A DNA stretch of 64,000 bases from an uncultured Flavobacteriaceae bacterium (lineage in GTDB: Bacteria > Bacteroidota > Bacteroidia > Flavobacteriales > Flavobacteriaceae), in contig CANLWB010000005.1 of assembly GCA_947494695.1 (NCBI GenBank), forward strand, positions 248,001 to 312,000. The letters run 5' to 3'. Of this stretch, positions 43,339 to 52,222 are shown in pieces. Under the pieces are notes generated by a model. That model was given only the letters and a program-made list of their open reading frames with translations. It did no database searches and was not told the origin of the DNA. The position numbers and the translations under genes are program-made. Numbering within the stretch: the first letter of the stretch is position 1; every line of letters begins with the position of its first letter.

Positions 43339-43731
43339 TTAATTCTGAAAATTTTTAAAAGTTCCGTCGGAATAAAAAATAACAATACGTTCAATGGCTT
43401 TATCATCAGGATTCTGTTTTTCGATTTTAGGGAGTTTTTCTATCGTTTCCTTGAGGTTTTTTTCATTTACAGAAAAAAGATCGGCTTCGGTCTGAGGTGT
43501 TTCTGTTTTAGTTTTTGATGGAAATTCACCTTTACCATTAAATAGCCAATATAAATCTACCTCTGGGTAAGAGGACAGGATTTTTAAAATAAAATCTAAA
43601 CTGGGTTTATTTCTTCCTGAAAGGATATGAGATATGCTGGATCGTTGTACTCCAATATTCTCCGCGAATGAAGAAGCAGACTCTCCATAATATTCCATGA
43701 CAGTTTGTAATCGACTAATAAAATCAGACAT
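43339..43731 (-). CDS. XRE family helix-turn-helix transcriptional regulator
   Basis: With the ATG at 43731 the protein is 130 residues: an N-terminal HTH_3 domain (about residues 4-60, SASSFAENIGVQRSSISHILSGRNKPSLDFILKIL) and a variable acidic C-terminal region. An ATG at 43740 would add three residues. A TTG at 43749 is inside an operator-like palindrome. The TACATTTG minus-7 box (43768-43775) is embedded in a TTACA-AA-TGTAA palindrome, which suggests autoregulation. It is divergent from the M14 peptidase gene, whose promoter carries similar palindromes. Confidence 0.88.
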   Translation of the reverse strand: MSDFISRLQTVMEYYGESASSFAENIGVQRSSISHILSGRNKPSLDFILKILSSYPEVDLYWLFNGKGEFPSKTKTETPQTEADLFSVNEKNLKETIEKLPKIEKQNPDDKAIERIVIFYSDGTFKNFQN

Positions 43732-43737
43732 GTTTAT

Positions 43738-43776
43738 CATTGTAAACAATGTTTTAATTGTGTTTTACAAATGTAA
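43738..43776. promoter_or_regulatory. Operator-like palindromes at the XRE regulator promoter
   Basis: CATTGT-AA-ACAATG (43738-43751) and TTACA-AA-TGTAA (43765-43776) are inverted repeats with 2-bp centres. The second covers the regulator's own minus-7 box (TACATTTG on the minus strand, 43768-43775). Confidence 0.6.
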
Positions 43777-43948
43777 CAAAAGAACTGTAGAAAGAAGCAA
43801 ATTTAGTGTTAAAATTGAGTCTACAATTAATGTTTTAGTTTATATAATACACATTAATCATCTAATTTACAGCTATTTAAAAATCATTTATATAATACTA
43901 GAAATTGTTGTATACATTAGACACTTAAAGCACGAATTGTTGTATATC

Positions 43949-44011
43949 ATTGTAAACGGATTGGATCATTTTCTTGTTTACATTTGTAAAACAGGAATTG
44001 TTTACATTTGT
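43949..44011. promoter_or_regulatory. Operator/promoter array upstream of the M14 peptidase
   Basis: CATTGTAAAC lies at 43949-43958. TTTACA-TT-TGTAAA, a perfect inverted repeat, lies at 43977-43990. A 14-bp direct repeat TTGTTTACATTTGT occurs at 43974-43987 and 43998-44011, a 24-bp period. Each repeat contains TACATTTG, a minus-7 box. The second copy is placed correctly for the ATG at 44029. Confidence 0.62.
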
Positions 44012-44028
44012 CACACAAATAGGATCAC

Positions 44029-45186
44029 ATGAAAATCGAAGACGTAAAATCATTATTTTTAAAATACAAAGAAGCACGCTTACATAACCGCTATATAACA
44101 CATAAACATATAGAGCCTCTTTTAAATGCTATTGGAGAAAAGGCAGAAGTCCTTACTATTGGACAATCTGTTTTAAACAACCCTATATATGGTATAAAAG
44201 TTGGCAATGGCTCTAAACGCATTTTATTGTGGTCACAAATGCATGGTAATGAATCTACAACGACCAAAGCTTTATTTGACCTCTTAAACACTCTTTTAGA
44301 TGCTAATTCTAAGTTAAATGATGTTTTGCAGGCCTGTACACTATATATGATACCTATTCTGAACCCCGATGGAGCTCAGGCTTATACTCGAATTAATGCG
44401 AATAGCGTTGATTTAAATAGAGATGCTCAAAATTTAACTCAACCCGAAAGTCAGGTTCTTAGAACAGTTTTTAACACTTTTAGGCCACATTTTTGTTTTA
44501 ATTTACATGGACAGCGTACTATTTTTGGGGCAGGAAACACTTGTAAATCTGCTACAGTATCTTTTTTGGCACCCGCTCAGGACGAAGCTTGTACCGTTAC
44601 AAGCAATAGAAAGGTAGCTATGGAGGTTATAGGCGTAATGAATAATGCATTGCAAGAGGTAATCCCTAATCAAGTTGGAGTATATGATGATTCATTCAAT
44701 ATAAACTGTGTAGGAGATACGTTTCAGCATGAAAATATTCCAACTATTTTATTTGAAGCAGGGCATTTTGAGAATGATTACGAGCGTGAAGTTACCAGAG
44801 AGTTAATCTATATCTCTTATATCGCTTCACTTGAATATATTTCTAAGAATGACGTTAGAGGCGAGCATTACGAATCTTATATGACTATTCCGGAAAACGA
44901 AAAGTGCTTTTATGATATTATTATAAGAAACGCAAAAGTTAACAACGATTCTAATTTAAAAACATGTGATATTGCTATTCAATTTCAGGAAAGGTTGAAG
45001 GAGGGAAGGGTCGAATTTATTCCTAAAGTTGAAAAAATTGAAAATCTTGAGAATTTTTATGGGCATAAAGAAATTGATGCCAATGGACATAACGTATTAG
45101 ACATCAATAATAAGATGGTGGATATGAATTACGAAAACGTTTTCGTAATAATAAATAATGATAAAATCGCATTATTAACGAAATAA
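44029..45186 (+). CDS. M14 family zinc carboxypeptidase-like metallopeptidase
   Basis: This 385-residue protein has the zinc-binding HGNE motif (H72, E75), a third ligand H160 in FNLHGQR, and the catalytic glutamate about E243 in LFEAGHFEND. It has no signal peptide, so it should act in the cytoplasm, unlike secreted carboxypeptidases. A trimming role on small peptides or an amide substrate is likely. Its promoter carries palindromes matching those at the divergent XRE regulator, which probably controls it. An Lrp/AsnC gene follows with its own promoter. Confidence 0.88.
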   Translation: MKIEDVKSLFLKYKEARLHNRYITHKHIEPLLNAIGEKAEVLTIGQSVLNNPIYGIKVGNGSKRILLWSQMHGNESTTTKALFDLLNTLLDANSKLNDVLQACTLYMIPILNPDGAQAYTRINANSVDLNRDAQNLTQPESQVLRTVFNTFRPHFCFNLHGQRTIFGAGNTCKSATVSFLAPAQDEACTVTSNRKVAMEVIGVMNNALQEVIPNQVGVYDDSFNINCVGDTFQHENIPTILFEAGHFENDYEREVTRELIYISYIASLEYISKNDVRGEHYESYMTIPENEKCFYDIIIRNAKVNNDSNLKTCDIAIQFQERLKEGRVEFIPKVEKIENLENFYGHKEIDANGHNVLDINNKMVDMNYENVFVIINNDKIALLTK

Positions 45187-45224
45187 AACCTATGATTTAT
45201 GCATAATTATTAGTAAAAATGTAT

Positions 45225-45232
45225 TAATTTTG
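45225..45232 (+). promoter_or_regulatory. Minus-7 element of the Lrp/AsnC gene
   Basis: TAATTTTG lies 24 bp before the ATG at 45257, with no good minus-33 box. Confidence 0.48.
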
Positions 45233-45256
45233 ATTTTTATCTAAGAATAATTAATT

Positions 45257-45736
45257 ATGGGGAAAATAAAATTAGACGAAATAGATCACCAAATTCTTGA
45301 TATGTTGATTGATAACACAAGAATTCCGTTTACAGACATTGCTAAAAAATTATTAATTTCTGCAGGAACAGTTCATGTTCGTGTGAAAAAAATGGAAGAA
45401 TCTGGAATTATTAAAGGCTCATCTTTAATGCTGGATTATAAAAAGCTAGGATATTCATTTATCGCTTATGTTGGTGTATATCTAAACAACACGTCTCAAA
45501 CAAAGTTCGTTTTACAACGTATTAATGAAATTCCATATGTTACGGTTGCTCATATTACTACTGGGAAATTTAATATTTTCTGTAAAATTAGAGCAAAAAG
45601 TACCGAACATGCCAAGGAAATTATATTTCTGTTAGATGACATAGAAGGCGTTTATAGAACCGAAACTATGATATCTTTAGAAGAAAGCATAAATGATAAA
45701 AAACGTTTAATGCACTCCATCTTTAAGAATATGTAA
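45257..45736 (+). CDS. Lrp/AsnC family transcriptional regulator
   Basis: This 159-residue protein has an N-terminal winged HTH (about residues 4-60, LDEIDHQILDMLIDNTRIPFTDIAKKL, then SAGTVHVRVKKMEESGII) and a C-terminal RAM ligand-binding domain (about 70-145). Members respond to amino acids and form octamers. It follows the M14 peptidase, so amino acids released by peptide cleavage could be relevant, but this is only a guess from gene order. A bidirectional terminator follows. Confidence 0.93.
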   Translation: MGKIKLDEIDHQILDMLIDNTRIPFTDIAKKLLISAGTVHVRVKKMEESGIIKGSSLMLDYKKLGYSFIAYVGVYLNNTSQTKFVLQRINEIPYVTVAHITTGKFNIFCKIRAKSTEHAKEIIFLLDDIEGVYRTETMISLEESINDKKRLMHSIFKNM

Positions 45737-45777
45737 TAAATTATTGTATCAAGAATAATATATTAGTATATAAAATT

Positions 45778-45808
45778 TTTAAAAAGCCTTAATTAAGGCT
45801 TTTTTTAT
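45778..45808. terminator. Bidirectional terminator between the Lrp/AsnC and cupin genes
   Basis: AAAAAGCCTTAA pairs perfectly with TTAAGGCTTTTT with no unpaired centre, and T-tracts run in both directions. Confidence 0.88.
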
Positions 45809-46650
45809 GCTTTCTTATCACAACAAAAGCAGTTGTTAGCCTTGTAATACCCTCTTTTGTGTAAAGATTGAATGATACGTTCTTTAAATTTTAAACTATA
45901 GACTTCAAATTTTGTGTATCCAAAATTACTAATGCTTATTGAAGAATCCATAGCTTGAACGTAATGCCACCAATTTTGAGGAACAAATAATACATCTCCA
46001 GGTTCAAGAATAACATATTGAAACGCGTTAGACATAAATTCTGGAAACTTACTCACATCGAAATTGTTAATATCAACTTCACTCGCCACAGCTCCGTAAA
46101 TATGTTTCGAACTAGGGTACATGGTTTTATTAAACTTGGTTGAGCAAATAATAAACATTTTTCTTCCTTTTATTTGCGCATATACATTGTTAGCAGTATC
46201 TGCATGAAATCCAGATATCGTATTTGCAGGTCCAATCCAGGCCGTAATATCATTTACTTTAGTATGTGCCTCGAAAAAAGAGAAGTCTATGTCACTCTTA
46301 AGCTCAGGGTAGTATTGGAAAATATCCAAAGTCGTCAAATAGTCTTTAAAACTTTCATCTTTATTTTCAGCGTCTTTTAATTCTTTTATATATTCTTTAA
46401 AAGAAGCTTTTCTGTATCTATTATCATCTTGAATGAAGTTGTCTGATAGTAAGTAAATATCCTTATCTTCTTCAAGGTCCAGAAAAAAATCCAGGCCCCA
46501 TCGTTCTGTAGCTCCCCATGCTTTAGCAAGTCCTTTTATAATAACAGGTTTCTTTTTTTTGAAATAATTTCTTTTAAAAGAAGTGGCATCTATAGAAGAT
46601 ACCTCTTCAATGGACCGACCCTGTTCCAGAATCTTGGATACAATATTCAT
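45805..46650 (-). CDS. JmjC/cupin_8-like 2-oxoglutarate-dependent oxygenase
   Basis: This 281-residue protein has the Fe(II) facial triad HxD...H: H149 and D151 in SGFHADTANN, and H229 in VPQNWWHYVQ. The opening RNYFKKKKPVIIKGLAKAWGA is typical of cupin_8/factor-inhibiting-HIF-like enzymes that hydroxylate proteins or small molecules. A Cys cluster ends the protein (NNCFCCDKK). No substrate is visible and the gene stands alone. Confidence 0.87.
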   Translation of the reverse strand: MNIVSKILEQGRSIEEVSSIDATSFKRNYFKKKKPVIIKGLAKAWGATERWGLDFFLDLEEDKDIYLLSDNFIQDDNRYRKASFKEYIKELKDAENKDESFKDYLTTLDIFQYYPELKSDIDFSFFEAHTKVNDITAWIGPANTISGFHADTANNVYAQIKGRKMFIICSTKFNKTMYPSSKHIYGAVASEVDINNFDVSKFPEFMSNAFQYVILEPGDVLFVPQNWWHYVQAMDSSISISNFGYTKFEVYSLKFKERIIQSLHKRGYYKANNCFCCDKKA

Positions 46651-46993
46651 TTTGTTCGCTTTTTGGACTTAAAAGAAGAGATAAGCCCTTTGTTGGGGAT
46701 AAAATTATCAAAATATTTAATGTAATTTAAGATATACGGTATTATTAGATTAATGGAGCAATTATCTCGACATATAAACTTAACTCATGTCGTGCTTTCA
46801 AGTATTCGATACAGACTTTTTATGCTACTTACATAGTAATCATGTAGTTCAAAGAATAATTTTGACATTTAAGATATGATATAAGACATTTATCGATGTT
46901 TCGACTTTATTCGAAAAAGGAATTTTTTGAAGTTGATAATTTCTCTGGCAGAGCTCCAAGAAATTCTTTTTGATTTAACCAACTAAATGATAC
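46651..46993. other. Gene-free divergent region upstream of the MBOAT gene
   Basis: These 343 bases contain no supported gene. TAATTTTG at 46857-46864 is a candidate minus-7 box for the MBOAT operon, giving a leader of about 120 nt. TTTAACCAACTAAATG precedes the start. Confidence 0.45.
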
Positions 46994-48445
46994 ATGGTAT
47001 TTAATTCGATCGAGTTTTTCATTTTTCTATTCATCGTTTTCGTTCTTTATTGGACGCTTTTTAAGACGCATGTAAAAGTTCAAAATGTTTTTTTAGTTAT
47101 CGTTAGTTATATTTTCTATGGCTGGTGGGACTGGAGGTTTCTTTCGCTTATCTTATTAAGTACGACGGTTGATTATTTTACGGGAATTATGATAGATTCC
47201 AATACCAAACCATCCAGACGAAAACTATGGCTGTGGGTTAGTGTATTCTTTAATGTTGGGCTTTTGGGATTCTTTAAATATTTCAACTTTTTTATAGACT
47301 CTTGGTTGGATATGGTTTCCTTGCTAGGGTATAACATAAAGAGTACCTGGACATTAAAGATTATTCTTCCGGTTGGAATTTCTTTTTACACATTTCAAAC
47401 CATGTCGTATTCGTTTGATATTTATTATAACAAGCTCAAACCAACAAAGGATTATTTGTCTTTTGCTGCTTTTGTTAGCTTTTTCCCCCAGTTGGTAGCA
47501 GGTCCCATTGAACGAGCTTCTAATTTACTCTCGCAAATTATTAACAGGAGAGTGTTTAGCTACGATCAGGTTGTGGGTGGTTTAAAGCTCATCTTGTGGG
47601 GGCTATTTAAAAAGATTGTTATAGCCGATGCTTTGGCTCCGATTGTTGATGATATTTTTGCTAATTATTCTTCGTATCCCGCATCCACACTTGTTTTAGG
47701 GGTTACCCTGTTTAGTTTTCAGGTGTATGGGGATTTTAGTGGATATTCTGATATTGCCATTGGTACAGCTAAATTGTTCGGTATTGAATTGAGGTCTAAT
47801 TTTAAGTTCCCCAATTTCTCCAGAAATGTAGCCGAGTATTGGCAACGTTGGCATGTATCCTTATCTACTTGGTTTAGGCATTATGTGTACATTCCTCTTG
47901 GTGGTTCCAGGGTAAGTAAACTTAAATCTGTTAGAAATATTATTATCATTTTCCTGGTTAGCGGGTTTTGGCACGGAGCTAATTGGACTTTTATTTTTTG
48001 GGGAGCGTTTCATGCCATGGCCTACATACCAGTATTCCTAATGGGAAGAAATACCATGTATAAACATAATGTTGTAGGAGAGCACAGGCTGTTTCCTTCT
48101 TTAATAGAAATAGGACAACTTATCCTTACATTTTCTATTATCACATTTTCAAGAATTTTTTTTAGGTCGGAATCGATAACAGATGCCTTTGCTTTTATAA
48201 AAATAATATGTTCTAATTTTTCGTACGAGGTATATCATCACCCCATGGGGTATAGAATGATCGATTACTATATATTAATTGCTTTGTTTGTTTTGTATGA
48301 ATATCGCATTAGAAAAGACGAGCGCTCACCATTCAAATTTAAATCTAAAATCATCAGATTTATAGTTTATACCATAGTGGTTTTAGGTATGTTGCTGTTT
48401 TATGATAGTCATATTGATAGATCGTTTATTTACTTCCAATTTTAA
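46994..48445 (+). CDS. MBOAT family O-acyltransferase (AlgI/PatA-like)
   Basis: This 483-residue protein has about 11-12 membrane helices, the AlgI-like start MVFNSIEFFIFLFIVFVLYW, the FFPQLVAGPIERA segment, and the MBOAT catalytic histidine H327 in GFWHGANWTF. AlgI-type proteins move acyl groups, usually acetyl, across the inner membrane to a periplasmic SGNH partner, which modifies a polysaccharide. The next gene, 5 bp downstream, encodes such a partner. An aminoacyl donor is possible given the adenylation and ACP genes 7-10 kb away, but the sequence type favours acetyl. Confidence 0.92.
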   Translation: MVFNSIEFFIFLFIVFVLYWTLFKTHVKVQNVFLVIVSYIFYGWWDWRFLSLILLSTTVDYFTGIMIDSNTKPSRRKLWLWVSVFFNVGLLGFFKYFNFFIDSWLDMVSLLGYNIKSTWTLKIILPVGISFYTFQTMSYSFDIYYNKLKPTKDYLSFAAFVSFFPQLVAGPIERASNLLSQIINRRVFSYDQVVGGLKLILWGLFKKIVIADALAPIVDDIFANYSSYPASTLVLGVTLFSFQVYGDFSGYSDIAIGTAKLFGIELRSNFKFPNFSRNVAEYWQRWHVSLSTWFRHYVYIPLGGSRVSKLKSVRNIIIIFLVSGFWHGANWTFIFWGAFHAMAYIPVFLMGRNTMYKHNVVGEHRLFPSLIEIGQLILTFSIITFSRIFFRSESITDAFAFIKIICSNFSYEVYHHPMGYRMIDYYILIALFVLYEYRIRKDERSPFKFKSKIIRFIVYTIVVLGMLLFYDSHIDRSFIYFQF

Positions 48446-48450
48446 TAATA

Positions 48451-49401
48451 ATGAAGAAACTATTTTTAAAAACCACATTATATATCGTTTTGGTATTGAT
48501 CTCTTTAGAGGGGATTGTTAGAGTTTTTCATTTAGCCAAAGATAACCCTGCCCGTTATATTGATAAGCATAAGGTTGAGAAGTGGGTTCCTAATCAAGAA
48601 GGGTATTCGGTGACCGGAAACCGCAGGCAGAATTTTTCGAAGTTCTATATAAACAATTCTGGCTATAATTCGTATAGAGAATTTACGCCCTCGAAGGAAA
48701 AAACTGAAATCGCATTGGTGGGAGATTCCTTTATTGAAGGTTTTCATCAACATTATTATAATTCCATTGGGAAAAAAATAGAAAATAGGTTGGAAGGGGT
48801 AGAGGTTTATGAGTATGGATATGCGGGTTATGATTTGGCAGATCAATTGCATCTAATTTGGGCATATAAAGATCAATTTGATTTGATTGATCATGTTGTT
48901 TTAGGGTTTAAGTTTGAAAATGATCTAACAAGAGATGAATACCATGTAGTTAAGGATCGAATGCAATTGGAATCGCCGTTATACAAGAATCTTCGCAGAA
49001 TAAAACTATTGGTTTATGCTCAAAATATTGGCATTTTAGACCCTGTTCGAAATGTAATTAGTCGAATACTTATGTTGGGAAAAAAATCCAATAACACTAA
49101 AAAAGTTGCCACTCAAAAAGAAATTGAAGAGAAGCAACTTAAGTATTTAGAAAACTTTAAAAGTTTAATTGATATTTATGGCTTTGATAAAGCGCGATTT
49201 GTTTTTCTTTTGGATTCTAATAAAACTCCTGGAGTATTTTTAGATTATCTGGATCATAGTGGTCTTAAATACATCGATACGTATCACGAACTAAGTAAAT
49301 CTAAAACGCCTACGACCTTAATTTACGACAGACACTGGAACAACCATGGGAGAAATATTATTGCTTCATTGATCGTTGAGAATTATAAACTCAAGGATTA
49401 A
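48451..49401 (+). CDS. SGNH-hydrolase-like partner of the MBOAT (AlgJ/AlgX-like)
   Basis: This 316-residue protein has an N-terminal signal anchor (about residues 5-22) and a periplasmic SGNH domain: nucleophile S93 in VGDSFIEG, and the Asp/His pair D293 and H295 in YDRHWNNHG. It should take acyl groups from the MBOAT and place them on a glycan outside the membrane. A lysine-rich linker (about 208-225) interrupts the fold. It is cotranscribed with the MBOAT gene and converges on the 931-residue fusion gene. Confidence 0.85.
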   Translation: MKKLFLKTTLYIVLVLISLEGIVRVFHLAKDNPARYIDKHKVEKWVPNQEGYSVTGNRRQNFSKFYINNSGYNSYREFTPSKEKTEIALVGDSFIEGFHQHYYNSIGKKIENRLEGVEVYEYGYAGYDLADQLHLIWAYKDQFDLIDHVVLGFKFENDLTRDEYHVVKDRMQLESPLYKNLRRIKLLVYAQNIGILDPVRNVISRILMLGKKSNNTKKVATQKEIEEKQLKYLENFKSLIDIYGFDKARFVFLLDSNKTPGVFLDYLDHSGLKYIDTYHELSKSKTPTTLIYDRHWNNHGRNIIASLIVENYKLKD

Positions 49402-49426
49402 TAGTAATATTTAAATCCTTACTTAT

Positions 49427-52222
49427 TTATTCTTGATATCTGTAAAGAGGAAAGAAATCTACTTTACCTTCAAACTCTTTATTCGAAGTAGATAGTTCAT
49501 TGTAAACCTCTTGATTTGTGATATACTTCCATATTTCAAATGATTTGAAATCTTTAGAAAAGGACGACTTAAACCTAAAAAGCTCATCTTCTTCATTACC
49601 TAATCCACCACCCAGGTTAAAGTATGTGTGTTTTTTTTCAGTTCCTCTAATTCGCATTTCATCTATTAATAGACGAATGGGAGAAATTGATAAAAATTCA
49701 TTCTTGGTACCCGATATATGATATTGTATAATGTCATTGGTTTTCACCATCATAGCGGCAGAAATAATCTTATCTGTTTCTTTCTCGACAGCAAAAAGAA
49801 CATCTGTTTTAAAGTCATTACTATTAATAAATTCATTAAAGTATTCTTCCGAGAAATAGTAATTGCGTTTCGCTTTTACGCGGTCCATATTCTCATAATA
49901 TAACTTAATGAACTCTTTAATGTCTTTTTCTTCGTTACTACAAATCACTTTTAAGGTCTTTCTTCCTTTATTTAAATAGCGTTTTGTTGTTTTGGAGAAA
50001 ATAGTACGTTGCTCATCTAGTGGCAGGGTTAGGTCTATGTTCACAACATTACCTAATTTAATGATATCACCAATACCGTTTAAAATAGCAGATTGACTTT
50101 TTATAAAGGGGTTTAATCTGGAAAAGACCGATATAATCTTCTCTGCTTTGAAGTATTGATTTAGTTCATTGATAAAATTAGAATTATCAAAAGCTTCGGA
50201 AACATTCTTTTGAAGCGGTCCGGAATATCCGTAAACGGATGTAGCATCAAAGTACTCTGAATCATTAATTTTTCTAATGATTAGGGGGAGTCCTATTATA
50301 TTATCACCCTCGACATACTTTATTAACACAGCTTTTTCATCCTTTTCTTTGGATAGGTTGTGATAATCGTAGGTATGATAAAAATCATAATTTTCTACCT
50401 CGGTAAGAAGGTCCTGCCATTCTTTTTTTGAAGTAATTATATTCAAACCATTCTTTTTTTCATTGTTTGTTGTTTGCTTGTAGATTGGGAAATAGGTATC
50501 AGAATTGCTTACTAAAGTGTTAACATCTGTGTAACTCACGTTTATTTCTTTTATTAAATTGTTATATATCTTTTTGTTGATTACTTTTCTTCCCGTATAA
50601 AAAATAACGTCGTTGTCTTTTGGGAAGAATGATTTCTTGTACTGATATAATCCGTCAAAATCTTTTCTGCCTCCACCTAAGATGTAGTATTTTTTGTTGT
50701 TTTTTACGGCCCATTTCATAACTTCTATTTTCAAGAAATCGTTAGGTCTGGCATCGAAATATTCAGATAGCGTTCCTCCTAAATAAGAATATAGCGTATC
50801 TCCATCAATAATTATTAGTTCTGTCGAAATGGGAATGTTTTCCTTAAAAATAATAATGATTAAAACTTTATCTTGATTGTTCTGTATTAGGTCTTTAAAA
50901 TAATCTAAAGGATAAAAGTAGTTCTTCGCAGCCGCATTACGCTGCATGGTTTTTATATAAATTTGATAAAAAATTTCAATTACCTCTTGAGAGATGCTAC
51001 CCGTATACATCACTGATTTTAAATCATTCTTTTCGGCTCTCCTGTAGTTATTCCTCACTTTCTGTTTGAAATTGTCCCAAACAGTTTCAAAAGAACTAAC
51101 ATCTCCTTTAATATTGCTTAAACTTGGAATTAAATGTCCTGAATAATGTTTATTGTTATTATTCAAATTAAACCGTATAAACTCTGTAACTACATTATTT
51201 TTTTTATACCATTTATCTACCTTTTTCCAGAACGCTTTAATATCTTCATCTTTTACATTATTGAACAGTGGACCACTATAGCCATAGGGTGAGGATACAT
51301 CATAAAATTGAATGTTTTCTAACTTACTATGTTTTAGTTTGTTTAGATAAATTGGCATAAGAACTTTAGCCTCACCATCCTTTCTTAAAATGAAATAATT
51401 CAACTTGTTTCCTTCCGAATAATTGCAATATTGAAGAGAATAAAACGTGCTAAAGTCTTTAAATTCTTCTAATGCTCTATTGTATTTTTTAATATCACTA
51501 TCGCTAGAAATAGTATGTAATTCAAGTTTGTAATTCGATGTTTTTGTATTCTTTAGCATCCCCAAATACTGATCATCTTTTTTTCTTTCCCTAATCTCTT
51601 TAGCTGGAACTCCATATGCCATCTTATTGTCTCCTATATTTTTATTAACTAAAGATCCGGCACCTATCACTGTGTGTTTTCCAATTTTCACGCACTCAAT
51701 AATACATGAGCCTAATGATATTGCGGAACATTTATTTATAAATACCTTACCTCCAATAGTAACTCCTGGGGCTATACTACAAAAGTCTTTTACCACACCA
51801 TCGTGCCCGACAGAGCTATTCGTGTTAACAATACAATGTTTTCCAATTGTAGTATCACTATTTATTATGACTCCCGCCATAATCACTGTTCCATCTCCAA
51901 TTGAAATGTTTTCACCAATAACTGCGTTGGGGTGAATCGCGGTAATGAATTTAAAGTTTGGACTATTGGAAGTTATTTCTTTATACAGCTTCTTTCTGGT
52001 CCAATTATCACCTATGGCGATAATACCTCCATAAATATTGTTAGTTTCTATGACTTGGGCTAAGTCTTTTTCGGTACCTAAAACTTGGTATTCATTAACT
52101 TTAGCTCCTTTGGGTTTATAGGAGTCTATCAAACCAAATATATCATATTTACCTTGTCTTTTTATGATATCAATGATAACTTTGGCATGACCTGAAGAGC
52201 CTATAATTATTATCTTATTCAT
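49427..52222 (-). CDS. PglD-like sugar acetyltransferase fused to two FemAB-like GNAT domains
   Basis: This 931-residue protein has three parts. Residues 1-212 form a complete PglD/NeuD-like enzyme: nucleotide-binding GSSGHAKVIID, then a left-handed beta-helix ending GAGSLVNKNI...YGVPAKEIRE. Residues about 225-575 and 580-930 are two FemAB/GNAT-like repeats. Each has a (S)PYGYSGPL-type motif (about 310 and 665), a basic RNNYRRAEKN or KRYLNKGRKT helix, and a LGGG segment near the end. FemAB-type enzymes add amino acids or acyl groups to glycan precursors. The start overlaps the sugar transferase stop by 4 bp. I know of no common family with this architecture. Confidence 0.85.
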   Translation of the reverse strand: MNKIIIIGSSGHAKVIIDIIKRQGKYDIFGLIDSYKPKGAKVNEYQVLGTEKDLAQVIETNNIYGGIIAIGDNWTRKKLYKEITSNSPNFKFITAIHPNAVIGENISIGDGTVIMAGVIINSDTTIGKHCIVNTNSSVGHDGVVKDFCSIAPGVTIGGKVFINKCSAISLGSCIIECVKIGKHTVIGAGSLVNKNIGDNKMAYGVPAKEIRERKKDDQYLGMLKNTKTSNYKLELHTISSDSDIKKYNRALEEFKDFSTFYSLQYCNYSEGNKLNYFILRKDGEAKVLMPIYLNKLKHSKLENIQFYDVSSPYGYSGPLFNNVKDEDIKAFWKKVDKWYKKNNVVTEFIRFNLNNNNKHYSGHLIPSLSNIKGDVSSFETVWDNFKQKVRNNYRRAEKNDLKSVMYTGSISQEVIEIFYQIYIKTMQRNAAAKNYFYPLDYFKDLIQNNQDKVLIIIIFKENIPISTELIIIDGDTLYSYLGGTLSEYFDARPNDFLKIEVMKWAVKNNKKYYILGGGRKDFDGLYQYKKSFFPKDNDVIFYTGRKVINKKIYNNLIKEINVSYTDVNTLVSNSDTYFPIYKQTTNNEKKNGLNIITSKKEWQDLLTEVENYDFYHTYDYHNLSKEKDEKAVLIKYVEGDNIIGLPLIIRKINDSEYFDATSVYGYSGPLQKNVSEAFDNSNFINELNQYFKAEKIISVFSRLNPFIKSQSAILNGIGDIIKLGNVVNIDLTLPLDEQRTIFSKTTKRYLNKGRKTLKVICSNEEKDIKEFIKLYYENMDRVKAKRNYYFSEEYFNEFINSNDFKTDVLFAVEKETDKIISAAMMVKTNDIIQYHISGTKNEFLSISPIRLLIDEMRIRGTEKKHTYFNLGGGLGNEEDELFRFKSSFSKDFKSFEIWKYITNQEVYNELSTSNKEFEGKVDFFPLYRYQE

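Noticed and set aside
43974-44011. CRISPR-like direct repeats
   Set aside because: There are only two 14-bp copies with a 10-bp spacer, they contain promoter elements, and no cas gene is near.
43697-44032. 111-codon plus-strand frame
   Set aside because: It overlaps the XRE gene and the operator region and encodes an Ile/Tyr-rich composition typical of translated AT-rich non-coding DNA.
46994-48445. Calling the MBOAT gene dltB
   Set aside because: The N-terminal and catalytic segments look like AlgI/PatA proteins, and the partner is AlgJ/AlgX-like. The Dlt link is kept only as a hypothesis.
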